Source of the DNA: Peribacillus muralis
GTDB lineage: Bacteria; Bacillota; Bacilli; Bacillales; DSM-1321
Length of the DNA: 64,000 nucleotides
Direction: 5' to 3'
Assembly (NCBI RefSeq): GCF_001645685.2
Contig: NZ_CP017080.1
Span: 1,850,001 to 1,914,000, forward strand
Part shown: in pieces, positions 58,481-64,000 of the stretch
Layout of the letters: each line of letters opens with the position of its first letter
Numbering within the stretch: the stretch's first letter is position 1
Made by a program: the position numbers and the translations under genes
Notes under the pieces: model-generated
Databases searched by the model: none
The model's input: only the letters and a program-made list of their open reading frames with translations
What the model was told of the DNA's origin: nothing

Positions 58481-58517
58481 GAAGAAAAGGAGGTGATAAC
58501 CTCACTTCCTTTTCTTC
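58481..58517 (+). promoter_or_regulatory. A-B intergenic hairpin containing the SD of gene B (cassette III)
   Basis: 16-bp arms with one mismatch (58481-58496 and 58502-58517) around TAACC. The left arm ends AAGGAGGTGA, a full ribosome-binding sequence, so folding would hide it. It lies 33 nt before the gene B ATG. Confidence 0.6.
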
Positions 58518-58549
58518 AAAAATAAAATTAGCCATTCTTTCATTCAAAT

Positions 58550-58726
58550 ATGAAAAAATTCTTAAGGTATTTTGATTGGTCCATCATCGCTTTAATGGGG
58601 TTTGTAATTATCTATTGGCTGGATTTTAACAAAAATCCATTCTTGTCTTATTCCTTTGTTGTTATATTTGTCCTTGTAGTAATCTCCAGTATTATCAAGT
58701 ATATGGTGGTGGATAAAAAGGCATAA
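58550..58726 (+). CDS. Cassette III protein B: two-helix membrane protein
   Basis: 58 residues: MKKFLRYFDWSIIALMGFVI, loop YWLDFNKNPF, helix SYSFVVIFVLVVISSIIKYM, basic tail VVDKKA. Closely comparable with the 63637 protein (MKKNDWFFIAILGLCVFNLF, NFKNPHW). No SD directly before the ATG. Confidence 0.65.
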   Translation: MKKFLRYFDWSIIALMGFVIIYWLDFNKNPFLSYSFVVIFVLVVISSIIKYMVVDKKA

Positions 58727-58728
58727 AA

Positions 58729-58775
58729 AAACACCTCTTTAAAAAAGAGGCGTAAGTAAAAAACAAATAAGAAGA
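58729..58775 (+). repeat. Small terminator and 26-bp direct repeat (second copy; first at 58459-58484)
   Basis: CCTCTTT-AAAA-AAGAGG hairpin, then GCGTAAGTAAAAAACAAATA and AGAAGA, the same as just after gene A. The repeat brackets gene B, suggesting a duplication or a past insertion of B. Confidence 0.55.
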
Positions 58776-58835
58776 TAATACTTCTTATGAGTAAGTATAA
58801 CTTTCAATAATTGAATACACAAGGGGCATTTATCA

Positions 58836-59075
58836 ATGGAATTAACACCAGAAATTAAAGCTTTAATTGTTGATGAGGTATTAACAAAACCTGAAGTCCT
58901 TGCCCTATTGGGATTAACAAGGCAATCAATGCACAGTCATTTAAAAAGAGGGCACATACAACCGTTTAAAGAAAGTGGAAATACACAGTTATTCTTTAAA
59001 GAGGATGTTATGAAATTCAAAGATTCCCTTGAAGAGAAACGGAAACTTTTTAGACCATATGACGAAAAAGAATAA
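58836..59075 (+). CDS. Cassette III protein C: HTH DNA-binding protein (diverged)
   Basis: 79 residues. TKPEVLALLGLTRQSMHSHL is the helix-turn-helix, followed by TQLFFKEDVMKFKDSLEEKR, aligning with RDRLFFKEDIVKRKDYMDKK of 37732. ATG 58836 after AAGGGGCATTTATCA. Same family, but clearly divergent, so the cassettes are old. Confidence 0.7.
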   Translation: MELTPEIKALIVDEVLTKPEVLALLGLTRQSMHSHLKRGHIQPFKESGNTQLFFKEDVMKFKDSLEEKRKLFRPYDEKE

Positions 59076-59126
59076 TCAGAGCATCCATTAATGAAGTGAA
59101 CCCAAAAAGTTAGACATTGTATTTAG

Positions 59127-59966
59127 TTAGGCAGCCTTGAGGGCATGAATCCGGAAATCAACCGGGCTCATGCCCTTTAATTTCACTTTAATTCGTTGAT
59201 GATTGTAATAATAGATATACTCTTCTAATTCTTGTTTGAAATGCTCCATACTGTCAAATTCATGTAAATAAAGTAATTCAGATTTTAATAAACCAAAGAA
59301 GTTTTCCATGACAGCGTTGTCGAGACAATTTCCCTTCCGGGACATACTTTGTGTAATCCCATGTGTCTTCAGGGCATGTGAATATGTTTTCATCTGGTAA
59401 TGCCAGCCTTGATCTGAATGAAGGACGGGTGAATCCTCCGATTCCAATTTTTTAAGGGCTTGGTCTAACATTTTGGAGACTAAAGGATAAACAGGACGTG
59501 ATTCGATATTGTAGGCGATGATTTCTCCATTAAATAAATCAAGAATAGGTGATAAGTACAGCTTCTCACCGTATAGGTGAAATTCTGTCACATCCGTGAC
59601 CCATTTTTCATTAGGCTTCGTTGCTTTAAAATCACGTTTGAGTAGATTAGGGGCGATCTTTCCCACCTTGCCTTTATAAGAACGGTATTTCTTCATACGC
59701 ACCAGACACTTTAATCCCATCTTATTCATTAACCGAAGCACCGTTTTATGGTTCACCTTAAAACCCCGATTACGCAATTCTAAAGTGATACGCCGATAGC
59801 CATATCTTCCTCTGTTTAAATGAAAGATCTCTTCGATGACAGACTTTATCTCCACGTATTTATCTTGACGCCCGAAGGCCTTTTTCCAATAATAATAGGT
59901 GCTCCGTGCGATATTCGCCACAGATAGAAGTAGCTTTAAATTAAATTCTCTCCTTGGTTCGTGCAC
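59127..59966 (-). CDS. IS3-family transposase OrfB (DDE)
   Basis: 279 residues. HTH_21 segment (IEEIFHLNRGRYGYRRITLE), then WVTDVTEFHLYG, VLHSDQGWHYQ, NAVMENFFGLLKSE giving the D-D-E triad. Overlaps OrfA by 31 bp, so OrfAB is made by frameshifting. Intact and different from the 35544 transposase. Confidence 0.9.
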   Translation of the reverse strand: MHEPRREFNLKLLLSVANIARSTYYYWKKAFGRQDKYVEIKSVIEEIFHLNRGRYGYRRITLELRNRGFKVNHKTVLRLMNKMGLKCLVRMKKYRSYKGKVGKIAPNLLKRDFKATKPNEKWVTDVTEFHLYGEKLYLSPILDLFNGEIIAYNIESRPVYPLVSKMLDQALKKLESEDSPVLHSDQGWHYQMKTYSHALKTHGITQSMSRKGNCLDNAVMENFFGLLKSELLYLHEFDSMEHFKQELEEYIYYYNHQRIKVKLKGMSPVDFRIHALKAA

Positions 59967-60472
59967 TCCTTTCGCTTTTTCTTGCGTTCTGACGCTTCTC
60001 TTTCCTGAACTAAGGCGTTTAACTTTTTTAAATAGGCATTCTCCGCACGCAACCGCTCATTTTCAGCCTTTACTGCTTCTAATGATCCTTCTGCTAATAT
60101 TATCTTCGTTTCTTTTTTCATGGATGGACGCCCCTTTTTCTTTGATTTAAGGGTGTCTACTCCTTCCGTTTCACATTGTTTTTGCCAAAGTAATAGGGTA
60201 GAAGGTGCCGGAATATTGAAAATCGCAGCGGTTTCGCGGATGGACGTCCCTTGTTCGTTCATATATTCAAGTACCTTCAGTTTATCTTCTACCGTATAAG
60301 TTGTATAGCGTTTTTCAAATGCACGTTCTCCATGATATTCATACTGGCGAAGCCAAGTTTGGAATACTTCAGAGGATACTCCAACGGATTTGGCTATGCT
60401 TTTATATCCCTCTGTACCTTCAAGATACCTTTTTACAGCTTGTATTTTTTGTTGTTTTTTAAATTTAGCCAT
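59936..60472 (-). CDS. IS3-family OrfA (two HTH segments and leucine zipper)
   Basis: 178 residues. HTH 1 GYKSIAKSVGVSSEVFQTWL, HTH 2 SIRETAAIFNIPAPSTLLLW, zipper EAVKAENERLRAENAYLKKL, as in IS150 OrfA. ATG 60472 after TTGGAGGTGCAG. Confidence 0.9.
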   Translation of the reverse strand: MAKFKKQQKIQAVKRYLEGTEGYKSIAKSVGVSSEVFQTWLRQYEYHGERAFEKRYTTYTVEDKLKVLEYMNEQGTSIRETAAIFNIPAPSTLLLWQKQCETEGVDTLKSKKKGRPSMKKETKIILAEGSLEAVKAENERLRAENAYLKKLNALVQEREASERKKKRKECTNQGENLI

Positions 60473-60611
60473 ATAAAAAACTGCACCTCCAATTGTTAGA
60501 TGTGTCTAACAATCGGGGTGCAGTTCATTAACTTGGGTGCTTTTTATTTGGGAGGAAGACAATAATTTACAAAAAAAAAGAATTACAATAAAAGTTGTGA
60601 TTTACAACTAG

Positions 60612-60651
60612 TGGGGTGTGACCAACCCTTTCGGGTGATCAGCAGACCCCA
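60612..60651. terminator. Probable bidirectional terminator of the Fst toxin/antitoxin pair
   Basis: TGGGGT (60612-60617) pairs with ACCCCA (60646-60651) around an inner ACCC-TTTC-GGGT hairpin. In par/Fst loci toxin mRNA and antitoxin RNA converge on such a stem. Confidence 0.45.
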
Positions 60652-60664
60652 ATGTTATTCCTTA

Positions 60665-60751
60665 TTATTTCTTTTGAAGCCAGTGATTAAAAAGACTGAC
60701 TGTTATTCCAATTACAACACCAACAAATATATTAGCCATTATAAGCGTCAT
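60665..60751 (-). CDS. Fst-family type I toxin
   Basis: 28 residues, MTLIMANIFVGVVIGITVSL then FNHWLQKK. The V-G-x-x-x-x-x-x-x-L-F-x-x-W-L-x-x-K/R pattern is that of Fst/Ldr holin-like toxins, which insert in the membrane. ATG 60751 (or 60739). Upstream on the mRNA, CCCCATTT / AAATGGGG (60760-60782) forms an 8-bp hairpin that covers the SD, as in pAD1 fst. The paired antisense RNA is not proven. Confidence 0.75.
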   Translation of the reverse strand: MTLIMANIFVGVVIGITVSLFNHWLQKK

Positions 60752-60759
60752 TTGGCATT

Positions 60760-60782
60760 CCCCATTTCAACTGAAAATGGGG
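60760..60782 (-). promoter_or_regulatory. Hairpin masking the Fst ribosome-binding site
   Basis: 8-bp perfect stem, 7-nt loop. The GGGG of the SD lies in the 3' arm, 8 nt before the toxin ATG on the minus strand. Confidence 0.7.
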
Positions 60783-60858
60783 GTCTGCGTAATTATATTA
60801 TTAATAAAAGTGAATTTGGTTAACGTTTTTGAAGAAAAAAACCAAGCATCCGCCTGGT

Positions 60859-61272
60859 TCAAATTTTTCGTTTTATACCTAAACGGTCTTTAATAGCAAA
60901 CTGTAGTAACTGTGAGAAATTAATCCCTTCAGATTCAGCAGCATCGTTTAGCCATTTTGGAATGGTTAAAGTTTTTTTTATTGCTTTGTTTTCCATTTCT
61001 TCACGAATATAGTCAGTCCATGCTTCAATGATGGTTACAAATCCACCTAAGGGCACATCGATATTACTCGGCGTTGAAGGAGAAGGAATAGTTTCACCAT
61101 CTTCTTCCATGCCGTAAAGGAAACCTTCCAATACGTCTTTTGCCATACGAATGGATTCTGATAAGTCAGAGCCTTCAGTAATACAGCCTGGAAGGTCTGG
61201 GAAGGTAATGGTATATCCTTCACTTCCATCTGTACCAGGGTCAAATATTGCAGGAAAATAATACTTAGCCAT
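60859..61272 (-). CDS. hicB: HicB antitoxin
   Basis: 137 residues. N-terminal partial RNase H-like HicB fold: YFPAIFDPGTDGSEGYTITF, PDLPGCITEGSDLSESI, AKDVLEGFL. C-terminal DNA-binding ribbon/helix region (KKTLTIPKWLNDAAESEGIN, FSQLLQFAIKDRL). It neutralises HicA and represses the operon. Start 61272, SD GGAGG inside a small hairpin. Confidence 0.92.
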   Translation of the reverse strand: MAKYYFPAIFDPGTDGSEGYTITFPDLPGCITEGSDLSESIRMAKDVLEGFLYGMEEDGETIPSPSTPSNIDVPLGGFVTIIEAWTDYIREEMENKAIKKTLTIPKWLNDAAESEGINFSQLLQFAIKDRLGIKRKI

Positions 61273-61283
61273 ATATATATAAA

Positions 61284-61299
61284 CCTCCTTTGCAGGAGG
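61284..61299 (-). promoter_or_regulatory. Hairpin covering the hicB ribosome-binding site
   Basis: CCTCC-TGCAAA-GGAGG on the minus strand; the SD GGAGG is the 3' arm. Would couple HicB synthesis to translation of hicA or to melting. Confidence 0.55.
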
Positions 61300-61304
61300 G
61301 CTAT

Positions 61305-61490
61305 TTACTTTAGCCCTGCCTGCTTGAGTATTGAATTTAGTGTTCCGAGTTTCATATCTTTTCTAGGGTGAGGAACTGTTACAGTTCCTTTCTTAGTTGG
61401 GTGTTTAAAATGGTGATGGCTTCCAACAACTCTGTGTAAGTACCAACCGTCTTTCTTAAGGACTTTTATTAATTCCCTAGAAGATATTAT
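61305..61490 (-). CDS. hicA: HicA toxin (mRNA interferase), no ATG start
   Basis: About 61 residues: SSRELIKVLKKDGWYLHRVV, GSHHHFKHPTKKGTVTVPHP. The catalytic His is in the SHHHFKH motif and G-W-Y in the first strand; complete HicA fold. The codon at the expected start is ATA (61485-61487 or 61488-61490 on the minus strand), placed correctly after AAAGGGGGAG. So translation must use ATA, or the gene is silenced by a start mutation. Confidence 0.85.
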   Translation of the reverse strand: MISSRELIKVLKKDGWYLHRVVGSHHHFKHPTKKGTVTVPHPRKDMKLGTLNSILKQAGLK

Positions 61491-61511
61491 TTTCTCCCCC
61501 TTTCTATATAT

Positions 61512-61540
61512 ATTGTAACACGTGTTAATAATACGTGCAA
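61512..61540 (-). promoter_or_regulatory. hicAB promoter with palindromic operator
   Basis: Minus strand TTGCAC, 17 bp, TACAAT. TAACACGTGTTA (61516-61527), a perfect 12-bp palindrome, overlaps the -10, the expected place for HicB binding. The leader TATATA-TAGAAAGGGGG matches the cassette leaders. Confidence 0.75.
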
Positions 61541-61587
61541 TTAAATTATCGAAAAAGATACGTGTTTTTTATAAGTGTTTTGAGTGA

Positions 61588-61615
61588 GCATCCATTAACT
61601 TGGGTGCTTTTTATT
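61588..61615 (+). terminator. Cassette-type hairpin
   Basis: GCATCCATTAACTTGGGTGC then T5; identical to the hairpin cut by the IS at 59092. Confidence 0.8.
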
Positions 61616-61668
61616 TGCAGGAAAATAGTCCCTTTTGTCAAATTTCTTTTAAAAGGGAGATGATAGAC

Positions 61669-62091
61669 ATGGGTTTTAGATATGATATGAAAGATAAAAC
61701 TGGTCAACAACAAGCAATTGTAAGAGCAAGAGATGAAGCAGAAAAACGAAGAGAACAGGAAGATTCAAATGAAATTAAATGTTCACCAAGTCCTAGAACA
61801 GCGGACTTTGAAGGTGTTTATTTTACTAAAAATAATATACCTTTGTTAGAGCTGAGGGTATCTGGTACCGCAATGGTAAATGGTCCATGTAATTTGAAAA
61901 AAGTAAAAATTCACGACTGGTTATGTAAAACAGGTAGAAGCTTTATTGGACAGGTTAAGGAATTTGAAGTATTAACGATTACTTCCTATGATGTACTAGA
62001 TAAAAAATTAATAACTGATTGGAAAAATCTAAGAAGAGAAGCTTTAACGCCAGAGAACTCAAGTGGTCATGGTGGTACGATACGTCCTTAG
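61669..62091 (+). CDS. Unknown cytoplasmic protein in cassette position
   Basis: 140 residues; ATG 61669 after AAGGGAGATGATAG, with ATG 61660 as alternative. Charged N-terminal helix (QQQAIVRARDEAEKRREQED), then a beta-rich domain (LLELRVSGTAMVNGPCNLKK; FIGQVKEFEVLTITSYDVLD). No family recognised. Bounded by cassette hairpins at both ends (61588 and 62110). Confidence 0.6.
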   Translation: MGFRYDMKDKTGQQQAIVRARDEAEKRREQEDSNEIKCSPSPRTADFEGVYFTKNNIPLLELRVSGTAMVNGPCNLKKVKIHDWLCKTGRSFIGQVKEFEVLTITSYDVLDKKLITDWKNLRREALTPENSSGHGGTIRP

Positions 62092-62109
62092 AAATAAAAA
62101 GATTAGAAA

Positions 62110-62162
62110 GCAACCATTCATTGGGTGTTTATATTGACGATTGTAAACATAAATGACACTAT
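62110..62162 (+). promoter_or_regulatory. Cassette hairpin and orphan cassette promoter
   Basis: CAACCATTCATTGGGTG hairpin followed by TTGACG (62134-62139), the spacer ATTGTAAACATAAATGA and CACTAT. This is the cassette promoter block with a decayed -10; no A/B/C genes follow it. Confidence 0.6.
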
Positions 62163-62220
62163 TTACTTCTGCTATAGACGTCTACAATTACAGAAATGCT
62201 AATAATTACACATACACTTT

Positions 62221-62627
62221 GGAGGAACGGACTTACCAAATAGCATATGACTATAATGGAAAAAAACAAAAGATGGAAACTTTGAATATGAAGGTTTTGT
62301 GGGAGATATTGATGCTGTGAATCTAGCCGACAAATTATTATCCGATAGAACTAAATCTATTGTTTCAGCTTTTTAAGAATATCACGATAGCGACCAATCA
62401 AATACTAGGTATACGAGATAATACCAGAATTAATTCGGTGGACAAGAAAAAGCATTAAGAGATGGTGTGAGAGATATCATGATTGGAAATGATCCAGACA
62501 TTAAGACTGTTAGAAAACTTATTCGGGGAAGTGTGTGGCAATAGGTGTTCCTTATTATACCGATGAAGAAGGAGAAATTATTGCGACAACTTTTGCAGGC
62601 AAAATCTTAGACCTTTCTGGAAAGTAA
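62221..62627 (+). pseudogene. Broken gene, unrecognised
   Basis: Starts after TTTGGAGGAACGGACT. Successive frames read IAYDYNGKKQKMETLNM, ALRDGVRDIMIGNDPDIKTV then RKLIRGSVW, and VPYYTDEEGEIIATTFAGKI then LDLSGK and TAA. At least two frameshifts. The pieces look like one former protein of about 130 residues; family not known. Confidence 0.5.
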
Positions 62628-62636
62628 AAAAGATAG

Positions 62637-62669
62637 AATGCCATACAATCTTTGGAGTGTATGGCATTC
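62637..62669. terminator. Bidirectional terminator
   Basis: GAATGCCATAC and exact complement around an 11-nt loop, between a broken plus gene and the minus gene at 62675. Confidence 0.8.
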
Positions 62670-62674
62670 TCCTG

Positions 62675-63136
62675 TTAAAATTGATTTGATTGATCAGATT
62701 TATTTTCAATGAGAACATCCGTTGAAAAATTGTAAGATATTGTTTTAGTTGATTTTTCAAATCTCATTGTTATTGTAACATTTTCTTTGTTTTTCCAAGT
62801 TGCATTATATCTTTCTTTATGGTTAGACTCTTTTAAGTTATCTACTCTTATCTTTTTAGTTTTTATGGTTTTTCCATCAGATGAAAAATACACTTTTACT
62901 GCCTCAGAGCCTCGAAGCAAACCATTTCCGTATTCATAAATTTCAACCTCAGCATTTCCATCTGGTGAATTACTTCCAGTAAGGAAAGTTTGTTCAAAGT
63001 ATATCCAATAAATTCCGTAAGAGAGAGAAACTAAAAGAACTGCTAATAGACTAAAAATTAAGGTTTTGAATGTTTTTCTTTTAGTAACTCTAATTTCTTC
63101 TTTAATTATGTTATCTTCTGATGACCATTTTTCCAT
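62675..63136 (-). CDS. Single-helix membrane protein, DUF5412-like
   Basis: 153 residues from ATG 63136 after AAGGTGGTGCTTT. One transmembrane helix (FKTLIFSLLAVLLVSLSYGI), then an extracellular domain: SPDGNAEVEIYEYGNGLLRG and KVYFSSDGKTIKTKKIRVDN, which fit DUF5412-type proteins of Bacillus. Function unknown. Independent of the cassettes. Confidence 0.7.
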   Translation of the reverse strand: MEKWSSEDNIIKEEIRVTKRKTFKTLIFSLLAVLLVSLSYGIYWIYFEQTFLTGSNSPDGNAEVEIYEYGNGLLRGSEAVKVYFSSDGKTIKTKKIRVDNLKESNHKERYNATWKNKENVTITMRFEKSTKTISYNFSTDVLIENKSDQSNQF

Positions 63137-63324
63137 AAAGCACCACCTTGATGATATAATAACATTTACCATCGATAATTAAAAAAGAGTAGAACAAAGT
63201 ATTATCAATTTACTAGAGAATATTATTGGATACTTGTGTGGGTATCTTTGAGAATCCAATAAAAAGAAATTAAAATATAGATAAAATAATTTAATTATTT
63301 TAAAGTCATAAACTTTGAACGAGA

Positions 63325-63351
63325 GCGTCCTAAATAGGATGCTTTTATTTG
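63325..63351 (+). terminator. Cassette-type hairpin
   Basis: GCGTCC-TAAATA-GGATGC then T4. Confidence 0.75.
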
Positions 63352-63375
63352 GGTAATAAAATATTCCATTTTTCA

Positions 63376-63404
63376 TTGATGATTGTAAATATAAATGGTG
63401 TAAT
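63376..63404 (+). promoter_or_regulatory. Cassette IV promoter
   Basis: TTGATG (63376-63381), 17 bp, TGTAAT (63399-63404), with the GTAAATATAAATG spacer and AATTAATATATAG after it; the same block as 37280-37318. Confidence 0.8.
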
Positions 63405-63431
63405 TAATATATAGTAAGGAGGGGAAAACAA

Positions 63432-63632
63432 GTGAACATGGATGATGTAGAGAGAGGTTTTAGTCTAGTAGTGATGACGGTCACAACAGTCACCGCAATC
63501 ATAGCAACTAAAAAAAATCTTAGCGACCTAAAGGATAAAGCGACACTCCCAGTCAAAGAAACGTCGCAAGTAAGGTCTAAGGGGAAGGGGAATTTTCTTC
63601 CTCTTCTAATCATTTTACCATGTTCGCTTTAA
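63432..63632 (+). CDS. Cassette IV protein A: small membrane-anchored protein
   Basis: 66 residues from GTG 63432, 7 nt after AAGGAGGGG (ATG 63438 possible). FSLVVMTVTTVTAIIATKK is the single hydrophobic segment; basic middle (SQVRSKGKGN) and short hydrophobic end (FLPLLIILPCSL). A hairpin (about 63577-63606) lies in its 3' part, as in cassette II. Stop is 4 nt before gene B. Confidence 0.65.
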   Translation: MNMDDVERGFSLVVMTVTTVTAIIATKKNLSDLKDKATLPVKETSQVRSKGKGNFLPLLIILPCSL

Positions 63633-63636
63633 AATT

Positions 63637-63816
63637 ATGAAAAAAAATGATTGGTTTTTCATTGCGATTTTGGGATTGTGTGTGTTTAATCTCTTTACCA
63701 TCAATTTTAAGAACCCTCACTGGATAGAGATTGTGACTATCGTTTTAACTGTCCTTGCACTATTGATTACGATATTTAACCTATTCTTAAAGTGGAGGAT
63801 GAGGAAAGGTGAATGA
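63637..63816 (+). CDS. Cassette IV protein B: two-helix membrane protein
   Basis: 59 residues: MKKNDWFFIAILGLCVFNLF, NFKNPHW loop, IEIVTIVLTVLALLITIFNL, basic end LKWRMRKGE. Matches 58550 in size, K-N-P loop and topology. Overlaps gene C by 8 bp. Confidence 0.7.
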   Translation: MKKNDWFFIAILGLCVFNLFTINFKNPHWIEIVTIVLTVLALLITIFNLFLKWRMRKGE

Positions 63817-64000
63817 GCAAGAGTTTCACTTTAAAAATATAGAAGAGCTTAAACAATTTATTGAAAATGATATTGTGACCACTAAAGAAGCAACAGATCT
63901 AATAGGTTGTTCAAGACAAAACATTAAACAGTTGGTGGATTATGGCACATTGAATCCTATTAAAGTAACATCACGTGAGCGTTTGTTTTTTGAAAGTGGA
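63809..64000 (+). CDS. Cassette IV protein C: HTH protein (cut by window end)
   Basis: GTG 63809; 64 codons visible: FKNIEELKQFIENDIVTTKE, ATDLIGCSRQNIKQLVDYGT, SRERLFFESG. Aligns with 37732 over its full length (EELAAFVQDEIINTTEALDI, CSRQNLNNLV, RDRLFF). The C-terminal basic helix lies past the window end. Confidence 0.75.
   Translation, partial: MNEQEFHFKNIEELKQFIENDIVTTKEATDLIGCSRQNIKQLVDYGTLNPIKVTSRERLFFESG

Larger units (their letters stand above)
59092..60527 (-). mobile_element. IS3-family insertion sequence (IS150 group)
   Basis: 1436 bp. Imperfect terminal inverted repeats: TGAAGTGAACCC...GTTAGACA at the left and, on the other strand, TGAACTGCACCCC...GTTAGACA. 4-bp target repeats TTAA (59088-59091, 60528-60531). 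Joining the flanks restores a GCATCCATTAA-CTTGGGTGC hairpin identical to that at 61588. Confidence 0.92.

Noticed and set aside
60611..60823. 70-codon plus-strand frame
   Set aside because: It is the antisense of the Fst toxin gene and its hairpins.

Overview
The window is low-GC Firmicutes DNA of Bacillaceae type. Shine-Dalgarno sites are strong (AGGAGG/GGAGGTG), TTG and GTG starts are common, and the phage families are those of Bacillus and Listeria prophages. Almost everything is prophage or prophage-derived accessory DNA. I saw no tRNA, rRNA or CRISPR array. The species cannot be fixed from the sequence.

Region 1 (1 to about 26.9 kb) is the late half of a contractile-tailed (myovirus) prophage that looks intact. 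In order it has the terminase large subunit end, SPP1-type portal and minor head protein, scaffold, decoration protein and capsid, head-tail connectors, sheath, tube, a frameshift-type tail chaperone, tape measure, LysM hub and baseplate, fibres including an SGNH-hydrolase fibre, then coiled-coil/holin/endolysin lysis genes. After lysis come minus-strand morons and a repressor-like HTH gene. A plasmid-like module follows: an FtsK/SpoIIIE ATPase and a replication-relaxation protein, ending at a perfect 24-bp palindrome with CCCCTC repeats.

Region 2 (about 27.0-53.7 kb) is a second, unrelated and decaying siphovirus prophage. It lies between two 58-bp direct repeats (27003-27060 and 53660-53717) that are probable attachment sites. 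It has a frameshifted integrase fused by deletion to a truncated DnaD loader, a DnaC-type ATPase, a sigma-like late regulator, inserted small-gene cassettes and an IS3-family element. Then come HNH endonuclease, small terminase, a large terminase with a stop codon in its P-loop, a twice-frameshifted portal, a protease fused to a frameshifted capsid, and a deletion that joins capsid directly to a tail-fibre C-terminus. A lysis module homologous to that of region 1 follows, then exported bacteriocin-like and MBL-fold cargo. Because each prophage ends in the same attachment-like sequence, a tandem double lysogen at one site is the simplest reading.

Region 3 (53.7-64 kb) is a graveyard and accessory island. 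It holds a shredded DnaB helicase, a higher-GC secreted HNH nuclease next to a small acidic protein, an Fst-type type I toxin, HicAB, a second IS3-family element, and several copies of an undescribed module. That module has a strong promoter, a small membrane protein A, a small membrane protein B and an HTH protein C. Units are separated by near-identical GCATCC...GGATGC hairpins. Copies at 37.3, 57.4, 58.3 and 63.4 kb, plus four copies of a partner two-helix membrane protein, make it the best candidate for a new system in the window.
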